Part shown: in pieces, positions 13,185 to 23,228 of the stretch
How positions within the stretch are numbered: the stretch's first letter is position 1
Layout: every line of letters starts with the position of its first letter
Assembly (NCBI RefSeq): GCF_901709675.1
Contig: NC_051089.1
Coordinates: 2,421,476 to 2,485,475, forward strand
Direction: 5' to 3'
Length of the DNA: 64,000 bases
Source of the DNA: Syngnathus acus
Taxonomy: Eukaryota; Chordata; Actinopteri; Syngnathiformes; Syngnathidae
The notes under the pieces: model-generated
What the model was told of the DNA's origin: nothing
The model's input: only the letters and a program-made list of their open reading frames with translations
Databases searched by the model: none
Made by a program: the position numbers and the translations under genes

Positions 13185-16100
13185 TCAGAGTGTTTCTTCA
13201 GTGTTGACGTCCAGTTTTCTTTGAGGGATGTAAGCAGTTTTAGGGGCCGCCTGTCCACTGGGGGAGACCACTGCAGATGCCAAAGGGGAGAGGGGAACCG
13301 GTGTGTGGAAGAAACTGGGCTGGGGGAGTCCTGTCCCTTTGGGGGTAGTCATTAAAGGCTACAAGCAAGGAGAAAAGGCACAATGTTCATGTTGGGTTGG
13401 CTTTCAATTGGGTCTCAATCGGTAGCTGTGTGTACCTGTTGAATGCTGATTAGAGCCACCGGGTGCGAGGACTGCTGGACCGTCACGGGCTTGATGAAAA
13501 CCATCCCTCGCTGCTGCAGAGTCAGAGGGCTGAGCACGGCGTTGGACCGCTCGGGGGTCTGCGGTGAAGCGAAGGTGTTCCCGGGGCTGGAGCCCGATAT
13601 TAGACCCAGGTTCTGAAGGGTGAAGTTGAGGATGGCGGGACTGGGGCTGTGAAGACGTTGGACCTGCTGGTTCGGGTGCGGAGAGGTGGTTGTAGATGGT
13701 CCGTGAAGACGGAAGTTGGTGGGAGTCACTTCCTGGACTGGGGGTGGTCTGGATCCTGTTTGAGGTAGAATACGGTCAGTTTTATACCGCAGCTTTTCAG
13801 TCAACGAGCCAGAAATAACCAGAAATAGTTATTTACCCGCAGTAGGTGTTTGGTAGACATAAGCAGGAGTAGATGGCTTGTTGTTTTCTGCTGCAGATCC
13901 CTGATTTTCCTTGTACGTGACAACAGGTTGCTGGGTGAGTGGGATCAGGTATCCAGCTGGCACTAAAGTCTGATACGGGTGGAGTAATCAATAATCTGCA
14001 ATCCAATTGTTTTGGAAGTTTTGTGCGTGTGGTCTCACTTACCTCAGTGTTAATTTGCACGGGTGTGCTTCTGACGGGCGTTAAACCCGTCTCGCAATCA
14101 GAAGTCACCGCCTTGTCATCCCTGTCCAGAAAGGTCTCCAAGCTCTGCTCCAGTGTTTGCGCAATCACGTCACTGCCGGGAGTGTTGATGAATTCTGGGT
14201 CCAGGTGGAGGGCGCGGGGGGAGGGCCGGTTGGACAGCTGACAGCTGCGAAGAATCTTCAGACGGGCTTGAGGGACGTGAAGTGGCTTTGGGGAGGTGTC
14301 CTGTAGTAGTCACATTTTTTTTAATTGCACCCTATCCATTTTTTTTTTTTAATCACATGCAAGCGTGTTTTTCTTACCTTGAGTATGGAGTCAGTCCGTC
14401 TGGTTTTGGAAGGGCTGCTCTCCGCAGCCGAGTCCGAACGCAACCGTTTGACCAACGAGGGGCTCTCGTCCGGTGCCCTGGAAGCGGGTTGGATCTTGGC
14501 AGTGGAGCTGCGCCCAGTCTTCTCCTCAAAGGTCATGGAGCGTACGGCGTAACTGGTCGGCTGCGGTCTGGCCAGATTGTTGGGCCTGAGAGACGACGGG
14601 TGCATATAGACAGCGTAGGGTCGGCCGCCCGACTGCGGGGGTAAAATGACGGGGAAGCACTGCGCCGGGATGTAGGCGACTCTGCCTGAAGGCCAGGAAG
14701 CCAGAGGGGTGCCGTGCACGTTTGGGTTCCCGCCAGCCTTCTCGTTTGGAGTTAGGCGGGATGCCTGAGGCGGCTCCGCCGGGATGGAGACGCTAGGCTG
14801 AAGCCTCGCAAACGTCGTCATTGTCTCGGCGGCAACTGCCTTTGGATGCTTGCCTCTGGTACTGCAGGAGAAGTCGGCGCAAATACAAAGTGAATAATAC
14901 ATGACATGAGGGAGCGAGGGTAGGAGCTCTAATTTCAATCTATTTATCAAATGTGTGCAAGGAAACTTACGCTGACTCCTGGTCAAGCTTAATCTTGCAA
15001 ATCGCAGCAAGTTGGGCCATTTTGCTGGGAAAGTCGCTGTCAGCTTGGGGCAGAAAAAAAAGTTAATACTAAAATCAAAATAGCATTGTTGTCCCCACAG
15101 AATTTTTTTAGCACCTTTGGCAGGACTGCTGGGAGCTGAGCTGATCTTGCGCCGGTCATCTTGAATGCTCTTGGCCAGCTTCACGAGAGACGGGTGTCGG
15201 GTGAAGCTTCGTTTCGCCCCGGGTGGTGATGAAAAGAGGTTTTTGGCACAGTTTTCCACAGAGGGGCGGGACCCCAGCCCCTTTGCTTTATTAGGTGGAC
15301 ACATGGAGGGGGTGCTTGTCACATCTAGAACTGTTGAACAAAATGCAAAATCATTTGAAAGTATGTAACCTTGCGCCCATACAGGAGGTGCAGACCAGAA
15401 TGTCTTCATACCGTTCACTTGTGGGAGTTCGTTGGGGCCGACCCATTGGAATGCCGGCTTCTTCCCTCGCTCTTCCGTGACGTGGACCTTTTCGATGAGT
15501 TTCAGGCTCCGCAGCACATTAGCAATGTCATAAAGTCGCCGCACTTTAGCTAGAGACACAACATAAACAAATGCCGGCTACTTATGACCTGATCTTTTTT
15601 TTTTTTTTCTTCAATTGAAGGGACAGTTCAGTTACACTCACTCTTAAATTTGTTCTTGTCCTGATCTGCTTTGGGGTCCTCTCCAATCAGTATTTTGGCA
15701 GCCACATCCAGACTGACCACGGGAGGATTAGAAACCAGGAAGAGCATGACAAACTTCTGGCTCATCACTCTCAGAGATTTGTCCTTACGACTATTAACAG
15801 AAGCTGCGGACAAAGAGAAATAAATTATAGTCGTGTTGGATTTTTAAATTAAAATAATAGTCGTCCAACCTTACCTGCTTTGAACTCCACTCCAGGTAGC
15901 TCCACAAAATTGAGCTCTTTTTGTTCACCGTTCTCCAATTGCATCGACTCTTGGTTTTCCTTCTCGTCACCATCGACGTCAAATTCTTTATCCAGGAAGC
16001 GCTGTCTGATCTGCTGCATCTGCTGGCGGTACTTTTGCTCCCCGCCCACCTGCTTGAGAACGGCCAAGGTCTGGGCCAGATTGGTTCGACCGTGCCACGT

Positions 16101-16669
16101 GTAGCGGTTCTTTGCAGAACGGCTCACGATGTGAAGGCTTTCCAGCACGTTCATGATGTCATATATGCGACGGCGCTCCACATCTGTGGCAGAAAAAAAA
16201 AAACATGAAAGATGCAACTGGCAACTTCAAATCATGCGTCTACTCATTCACTTGATTGACATACGGAGTTCAGTGGCCACGTCATCCAGGTAGATTTCAT
16301 TGTTGGCGGTTGGGTCGGGCCAATCCGGAAAGCAGTCCAGGAATTTATGGCAAAGCAAACCCAGACTCTTTTCTTTTCGGCTTAACAATTTTTCAGACTC
16401 ATCTCCATTTTCAACACCCTACAAAAGAATAATAACAAAATGTTAGTGCATGGATGTCTGTCACAAGTGTCGGATTTGTATCTAATAATATTCTATACCT
16501 GTGAAGAATCAAGAGCTTTGTGAAATTCAGGGTGCGGACACAGTTCCTTCTCTCGGTTCCTAATCTCCGGACTTGCAGCACTGATGAGCATTTTCAAGTT
16601 GGAAGTTGGTGTCCACGGATCAACAGACCCTGATTGTCCTGCCTTTTTAGGTGTTGTGAGCGGGGCCAT
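13185..16669 (-). CDS. e2f8: e2f8: atypical E2F transcription factor (repressor), 12 coding exons
   Basis: Exons in transcript order: 16669-16499, 16418-16265, 16183-15875, 15803-15642, 15549-15412, 15330-15115, 15043-14971, 14861-14378, 14300-14043, 13969-13837, 13755-13436, 13358-13185. All phases join, giving 863 residues (human 867). The N-terminus has APLTTPKK and [23 protein letters not shown]-binding domain 1 spans about residues 73-145 ([34 protein letters not shown]). Domain 2 spans about 218-300 ([40 protein letters not shown]). The middle has ENCAKNLFS and [14 protein letters not shown], and the C-terminus ends near [13 protein letters not shown]. Having two winged-helix domains and no dimerisation or Rb-binding region defines E2F7/E2F8, which repress E2F targets in S/G2. 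The ATG at 16669 is the first in frame, with an in-frame stop upstream. Human E2F8 has about 40 more N-terminal residues, so an upstream start exon is possible. Confidence 0.93.
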
Positions 16670-16984
16670 GATAAATTGTAGTTCCCACGTTGTTTTCAAG
16701 GATTTACCAAAAGCAAAGGGGCTATTACGCCATCATCCACCTTGGAATAGAAAAGAAAAGAAAATTTCATATTTGAATACCAGAATAACTGTTGCTATTG
16801 ATGTAAACTCATTTGAAACTTACTAATTGTCTGATTTCAGAATAAAATATGTAACAAAAATACTGTATATCATATTTTCACATTAAATGTCTCAAATCGA
16901 CATTGTTTCAAAAATATGAATGAAAAACTAAATATCAGTTTGTGGTTGGCCCTTAGTGACGTTCAATCCGTCGAATCAAAGGGC

Positions 16985-17140
16985 AGCTCCCGCCCTTTTA
17001 TTCCGAACGAGCCAATGAGAACGCGCCAAACAGGAAGTGAACCGGTTGTCCCGCGCAGGTAAACACTTTTTGAAATCCTTGGCGCGGAATGAGTCGAGAG
17101 CGGAAAAAGGCAGAAACGTTCGCAATATTGCGCCAAATTG
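16985..17140 (-). promoter_or_regulatory. e2f8: e2f8 promoter with clustered E2F sites, CCAAT box and ETS site
   Basis: E2F-type words are GCGCCAAA at 17023-17030, TTGGCGCG at 17079-17086 and GCGCCAAA at 17130-17137. Also present are CCAAT at 17012-17016, CAGGAAGTG at 17031-17039 and a CHR-like TTTGAA at about 17069. They lie 320-470 bases upstream of the e2f8 ATG. Such a cluster is typical of a cell-cycle promoter, and E2F-family control of atypical E2F genes is established in mammals. Binding here is inferred. Confidence 0.7.
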
Positions 17141-17363
17141 AGCTCGATACAATGTCAAGACTGCTTCGTTTAAAATATGACTTGTTGTAGAAGAGGGTTG
17201 TAACTTGGGGTTACGACAGATCAAGCTGTCGTTTCCAAACGCGCGCTGACGTGTTGGTTTATTCCCCCGCCACGAAACAACTATAACACATCTTATTTCA
17301 GTAACAAGTAAAACACACTTAAAATAATTCCATCATCTCAAAAACAAGGACAACACTTACCAA

Positions 17364-17640
17364 ATTCTACAATAAAGCTTCCATCATGGTAATCGAATAC
17401 TTCAGTCGCGTTGTTTCTGAGGTATATCCAAATGTTTCAAAGAGTATTTGTACATTAAGGGGAAAATGTACGTAAAATATAAGCGCTTGGAGAAACCGAA
17501 TGGCTTTCAGATCCCAAATCCGCCGAACAAGTTGGGGAAGTTCCTCAGTGGACTAAAGTTGAATCTGAACGTTTAGCGCTGCCGGTTCGCGCATGCGCAC
17601 TGACGAGCCGCGACACTTCCTCTGCGTGGGTCACGAGACG
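17364..17640 (-). other. Possible noncoding first exon region of e2f8
   Basis: On the minus strand a strong donor (TTTG|GTAAGTG, border near 17362) follows a short upstream open frame starting ATG ATG GAA and stopping after six codons. Further upstream is the palindrome GCGCATGCGC near 17589, an NRF1-type site. This could be a distal e2f8 first exon and promoter. An exon here would put the E2F cluster in intron 1. RNA evidence is needed to choose. Confidence 0.3.
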
Positions 17641-17769
17641 AATACTGGACAACGTAGCTGATACCAGACATACGCTGTAAAATCGGGGTTTTAATTTTTA
17701 ATCTTTTTCACATTATATTAAAATCAACATTGCACAGAAAACCATCAGCAGCATTTTCAGTCAAATAAA

Positions 17770-18184
17770 TAAAAGGAAGCCTGATATTCACTTTATTGTG
17801 AAATATGAGAAACAACCAAGTCAAAGACCTGTAAACGATTGGTAGATCTCTTTTTCTAAATTAAAAGAGGCCAAGTATGAAATTCAGCAAAATAAAACAG
17901 TCTGCTCTCAATGGAACATCATTTAAATATACTTTTCTATGTGGGGGAGTGCACACACCACTTTCACAATTTTAATGAGTTTTTATAGTCTCTCCATTAA
18001 AAAAACAACATTATTCTATATGTCTGAAACATTTCAAATACAGTAAATCAGTTGCACACAGTGCCCAGTCTGCAGAGTGTGTTGTGTGTTCACACTATGG
18101 AGCTGTCAACAGTGTCGGCCTGCTTGTGGAGGCCATTTTGGTAAGTCAGCAGAGCCATAAGCTCAAAGCTGGGTGTTGTTCTTG
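17770..18184 (-). terminator. 3' UTR of the SLC10A2-like gene with polyadenylation signal
   Basis: A minus-strand AATAAA (TTTATT at 17792-17797 on the plus strand) lies about 390 bases after the stop codon. This puts the transcript end near 17775, only a few hundred bases upstream of e2f8. Confidence 0.5.
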
Positions 18185-20951
18185 TCAAAGTGCCGTTTCG
18201 TCTTTGTTCAATTCAAAGGCACTGTTGTCCACATCATAATGTGTCTTTTTTGCTTCTTTTACAGAGCCATCCTCCAGTGATGGAAATTCACAATTTATTT
18301 TAATTGATCTAAGGCCACGGGACCTTTTATAGGCTTGGTATCCTGTGGAGAAAAATGCAACAGCTCTGAATTGATCAACATCATCATTGAAATTGCTGTT
18401 AAATGTTACATTTATACAACTTTTATTGTCATGAACCTTGATCACTACCTACAGCCTTGTGTCCTCACATATTCTCTGTGTATTTTATTATTTTATGATA
18501 CAACTAAGGGCACTTGTCTCTCCCAATTCCTAGTTAACCATTTGAACAGCCGTGACTGGTCTTGAACAGTATAAGACTTTCTTTCATTGCCATATTTGGC
18601 CGTAACGACTGCTTCTTAACCTCTGCCTGTAACAAAACAGACAATGTGATAGACGAAGAAAAAAAAATGTGGTTAAACGCTCTGTGCAGTCCAATTTTTT
18701 TAAGAATCTTTTTGTCTGGTATGCAATGTTCAATAGTGTAAAATCAAAGCCAACAGTTGAGGCACTCCTCGAAGCTTACCTGTAACAATCAGGAAAGACC
18801 ACACCAGCTGAAAGATGCTATAGAGAATGGGAAAGGCAAACATGATCTCCAGTTCAGCGGGGCTGAAGGACAGCTGGATTATGGTGTTGCACAACTGGGA
18901 GTTTTGGAAGCCAGTCTCCACACCAATTGTCCGGCATCTAAAAAACAAACGCAAACTGATACTGCATATGAGCAGAGGAAAACTAAAACACACTTTTTGT
19001 GCTGATGCAAAATTATGACCAAGCCAGTAGCCTACTAGTACTTAACATTTTGAAAGTGTTTACATCATGAACTTTACCTGTACCATGGTTGACCCACAAA
19101 GCGGGCCAGAAGGAAACCCATCCCAAAACCAATAAAGGGGTAGATAGCCCCGATGATCCAAAGGGAAGGGTTAAAGAGCCAAGAATGCTCGTAAAGAACT
19201 ACCCCAATCACAGATACGATGACAAGGAAGCTAAAGCCTGTGGCGGCCCCAACCTGGACAAATCATTCACAATGTACAGTAATTATCACTTTGTCGACAG
19301 GTAAGTCAAGTCAAGTTTATTTATAGGTACAATCCAAATTCCCACCTTTAGGACCATTTGAGCCATGTGGGGCCACTTATGTTTAATATATATTCCTCCA
19401 GTGATTGGGACAAGGACGGCTGCAACAGTGAGACCTGAGGAGGAAACCCAAAATTCATTTTTTTAAATTATTTCAATTTATGGAGGGCAGCGGTTCCCAA
19501 CCACCGGGGCGCGGACGGGTACCGGTCCGTGGGTCATTCGGTACCGGTCCGCACAGGGAAAAAAAATTATATACGTATATATATATATATTAGTTAGCAA
19601 AAATGAGTAAGAATTTATTTTGAAAAATATAAAAAGTTTGGGGGTTCTCTCCCAATTACATCCGTCTTTGCATCTGTCCCTCTTGACACAGGTTAATTCA
19701 GGTCAAGACGCTCGTCCCGGTCACATGACATGTTACCTCAGTCGAACTCGCGAAGCTTGCAAAAATGAGTAAGACAAATAGATGTTTGGAAAGAGGAAAA
19801 GACGCAATGAGGAGACAGATGAAGAGGCTACAACTTCCAAGAAAAAAAAAGATTAAAATCAAGGCGGAATATCCCGAGATCGCCACAAAAGCTCTGGAAA
19901 CTGCTTCCTATTTTTGTGAAGCGGAATTTTCTGCAGGTTACAGCGACCAAAACAAGGCTACGGAGCAGATACTAAATGGTGAGTTTTATATCTATGCGCT
20001 TTGTATTTTGTTTTATGTCAGTCGTATCATTTTATTTCATCGTATTTATATAAATGTATTATTTATTTATATAAAGGCCGGTCATTTAGTTCATCGTATT
20101 TATATACATTTATTATTTATTTATATAAAGGCCGGTCCGTGAAAATATTGTCTGACATGTAACCGGTCCGTGGTGCAAATAAGGTTAGGGACCGCTGATA
20201 AAAATAAAAAAATAAAATAAATAAAAAGGAGGCTGACGAGTGCGTAAAACAAGATATTGCTTTGACAGGATTCAGACATCTGGCTGCCAGTACTTAATGT
20301 GTTTTGTATATTTACCAATTCTATCGTATGGGATTTGGATGTTGCTTGAATTAGTCCAGGTGGAGGTGTACACAAGCAGACATAGTGGCATCATCCCCAA
20401 GGACAAGATGGTGGAGCAGGTTGTCATACTGATACTGAAGAGAAGGGAAATAAAATAGTGATTGATTTTGGGCCCAATAGTCAAAGATGATAGGATAAGT
20501 TACTTTGATTCATACAACATAGCAGCAACTCACTTGAGCCAGACACTTCTTACCTTAAGTCCATATCGCCATCCAGGAAAAGGCTGACAATATTGGAAAA
20601 GGAGCCTCCAGGGCAGCAACCCAGAATAACGATGACAATGGCCTCAACTGGTTGCACATTGAAGGCAACCGATAAAGCAAATGCAGTGAAAGGCATGATG
20701 CCAAATTGAAAGAGGAAACCGATAACAATGCACCAGGGTCTCCTCAAGTGCCCCCAAAACTTTGGGGCCTCCACGGCGCAGCCCATGCTGAACATGATTA
20801 TTGCCAGCATGACGGTGACCACAATGCTCAACGCCAGACTCAATGTTGACTGAAAGTTATTTGTTGGAACAAGGCAGTTGTCACCTGAGCAGATTGTCGC
20901 CTCAGAGAGGCAGGCGGCAAGTTCTGGAGTGGTTTCCGTGAATAGAGACAT
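18185..20951 (-). CDS. slc10a2: SLC10A2-like sodium/bile acid cotransporter (ASBT-like), complete
   Basis: Exons in transcript order: 20951-20554, 20434-20316, 19434-19346, 19253-19078, 18937-18780, 18342-18185. All phases join, giving 365 residues (human SLC10A2 348). Family signatures run in order: MFSMGCAVE, HLRRPWCIVIGFLFQFGIMPF, GCCPGG with DGDMDL, SISMTTCSTILSLGMMPL, IPYDRIG, LWIIGAIYP, GQPWYRCRT, VETGFQNSQLCNTIIQLSF and FAFPILYSIFQL. The E-x-x-x-Q pair in ETGFQN belongs to the sodium-site region of the family. The protein should be a plasma-membrane transporter importing bile salts or related sterol conjugates with sodium. The closest resemblance is SLC10A2, but a teleost paralogue or SLC10A6-type substrate cannot be excluded, so the symbol is provisional. 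The N-terminal NAT glycosylation site of human SLC10A2 reads EAT here. The intron 19435-20315 holds a hAT derivative. Confidence 0.88.
19498..20196. mobile_element. hAT-Charlie-like deletion derivative (copy B) in an slc10a intron
   Basis: The ends CAGCGGTTCCCAACCACCGG and GGTTAGGGACCGCTG match copy A. Inside, a frame starting at 19765 reads MSKTNRCLERGKDAMRR, then a basic run, then PEIATKALETASYFCEAEFSAGYSDQNK. This joins an N-terminal piece directly to the C-terminal region of a Charlie-type transposase, so most of the transposase is missing. A roughly 50-base segment near 20030-20135 (CATCGTATTTATATA...AAAGGCCGGTC) is tandemly duplicated at the right end. Confidence 0.78.
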
Positions 20952-20984
20952 CTTGGGGATGTAGTGGCAGGAAAAAAAAAAATC

Positions 20985-21020
20985 TCTGGCTGGTCAACTT
21001 TGAGAGACTGGATTTAAATA
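20985..21020 (-). promoter_or_regulatory. TATA-like promoter of the SLC10A2-like gene
   Basis: The minus strand has TATTTAAATC (plus 21011-21020), about 60 bases upstream of the ATG at 20951. A start near 20985 would leave a short 5' UTR. A nearby plus-strand GGTCAACTTTGA half-site pair resembles nuclear-receptor or HNF4 sites, but the match is loose. Confidence 0.4.
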
Positions 21021-21299
21021 CTTGTCAGCCTGCAATTCTTAGATTTGAATGGACTGAAAGTTTTATTGTTGTTTTCGTTATCCAATAAGATAATGGCGAT
21101 TTAACGGGCACTGCTCTTTGTCATTGTTATGTATCATAAGGTCAATGTTCACTGCAAACGGTCATAAAAGATGTATTTTTATTATGTGATTGCATCATCA
21201 TTCTTTTTACTGCTCTTTGGCATTTTAGTAATTTATGGACCGGCATGTCCCTGTTTGAACTGTAGTAGCTAATCTGATTTCTACTTTTGGATTTTAAAT

Positions 21300-21800
21300 T
21301 CTCCTGACATATGTGCATTTGACCGCTACGCGGCGCTAAAAGCCTGTCTGCGTCGTGTCGCCATGGAAACCAAGGAGCGTCTTCGACGTTGAGGGAGAAA
21401 CACACGAGTGACGTCATTTTACATGCGCGAGAGGAAACGCGTGGGACCCCGATGGGTACGTTAGGGACACTTGGTAAATTAGAATACTCAAATTGGTTGC
21501 GCGGTCGACGCATTCTCATGCGTATAATAAGAAACAAACCCGGTTGTAGTTCTGTTTCGGCATACTATGCAAGTTTCTCATTCGAACCACGGACTTTCAG
21601 AACAATCTTAATTCGTATCTGTCAAGGGTGTACCCCGCCTCTCTCCCACGCAACGACGTAAATTTTCGCAGCCCAGCCCACTCAAAATCTCCGACAGTAC
21701 CTTAACGCATCATTTGCTCCGTTCACAGACCAGGGGACAGCATCACGCACAAGACATCTTCTCCGCGAGGACGAAACAAACCGAGAAGTTCAAGGTAAGA
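21300..21800 (+). promoter_or_regulatory. CpG-rich block ending in a splice donor; possible promoter and noncoding exon
   Basis: CpG dinucleotides are dense from about 21320 to 21780, in contrast to flanking AT-rich DNA. An X-box (GTCGCCATGGAAAC) sits at 21357-21370. A good donor, AAG|GTAAGAG, occurs at about 21794. The block lies head to head with the SLC10A2-like gene and upstream of nav2. It could be a distal nav2 promoter, a lncRNA promoter or a bidirectional element. No coding frame is convincing. Confidence 0.35.
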
Positions 21801-22908
21801 GTGATTTTTATGAAAAAAGAAAAAAACAATCTTGTCTAGTGTTAGTTAGTCCCCGTAGTTTGTGTGTGCATTATTTTTCTAGCACCTTATAAAAAGCTCA
21901 GCCCAGACTATATTTTCGGCGCAGAATGTTCTGCAGGGATGCTGCAGTGTAGCTCCAACCTTCGATAGATTGGAACACTTGAATTCATTCATTTTTAAAA
22001 TAATAATAAAAAATGCATTATGACCATTCGCCTGAAAATTATTAGAAGACCGAGAAAATCCGACTAAATTTGTCCAAAATGTTTTTACATGCTTGTGGTC
22101 AGGTGGAAACGTGCACACCTGAGGCACTCAGACAAATTCTCATTTCCTTTTCCTCTGAAAGCCAATAATAAACAATGAGTCTAATTTATATAAATAAAAT
22201 TTAACATCATGTAAAAATGGTCATGCGTGACGTTGTGAGTAATGCGCTCAATAGTTTGGCATAAGCGGCCAGCTCCCTGCTAAGCAATTATCATATTTTA
22301 TAATTTTGCTTTGTGTTTTCTACATGTCTCCTAATATATGACTCAAACTGAATTTATGCAAATTAGAATTATTTTTGATAGATTATACACCCTACAAATA
22401 AGACGAAAGACCGGGAGGCTACCTAACTAATGCAAAAATAAATATATATCAGCGCCAGTAATATGTTGCTGTCAATATTTGTATATAAGATTGCCTCAGT
22501 GGCCGACCTAAAAAAATTGACATTTAATTTAGTGATTGATTTAATATGACTGCTGAAAGTTAGTTCTGAATCCCAAAATAGTGGTCCACTAATTAGACTT
22601 TTGATCACGATTGTGTTAATCTCTTTTGAGATGTGTAATTGTTTTGCTTCGCCTATTGTCTTCCTCTACTCAAGCAGCTGCTCCCTGCCGGACCTTTGAG
22701 AGTGGCACCAGCTTTTGCGTGTTGTCTTTCATAATTGGCGAATGCTACTTAGGAGCATCTGAGGCCCGCCCATGTGTTCCTCACTGACTCTTGTCCAAAA
22801 GAAAGGATTATGATTATAATACCCTGCAAAATCTCTATGGCGGTCTTGGAAGAGAGGAGAACCCCGCCGTTCTCAGATTTTCTTCATCTGCCTTGACGCT
22901 CACTTCAG

Positions 22909-23228
22909 GCCAGACCGAGAACCGCGTCGAGAAACCGTGAAGGAACGCTATGCGTGTGTCACGGCTGGCGGCTGAGGCGGGACCCTCTCCGAGATTGACT
23001 CTCACCTATTTAATGAAGCAAAGTTGATGGACAGACATTTTTCGGATCCATGTTCACGCCCCGCTGCAACGAATCGAGTGGGACCGAAATACCGTGAGTG
23101 TGTATTTCACTTGACGACCTGTGCACTAGCGTGAATATTATGGGAAGATGGAGACTGGGGCAGAAGTTTGTGCAAAACAGCACTCCAGGAGGAGAACTGT
23201 CCAGCATGGCTTGGAGGACCAAAAAAGG
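22909..23228 (+). other. Candidate exon with short open frame MGRWRLGQKF...
   Basis: An acceptor-like CTCACTTCAG precedes 22911. An ATG at 23140 opens 29 codons (MGRWRLGQKFVQNS, then ...SSMAWRTKK) up to a consensus donor GG|GTGAGT at 23228/23229, with an in-frame TGA just upstream of the ATG. The exon would end in phase 2, unlike the phase-0 first coding exon of nav2, so a simple alternative nav2 start is not supported. It may be noncoding. Confidence 0.2.
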
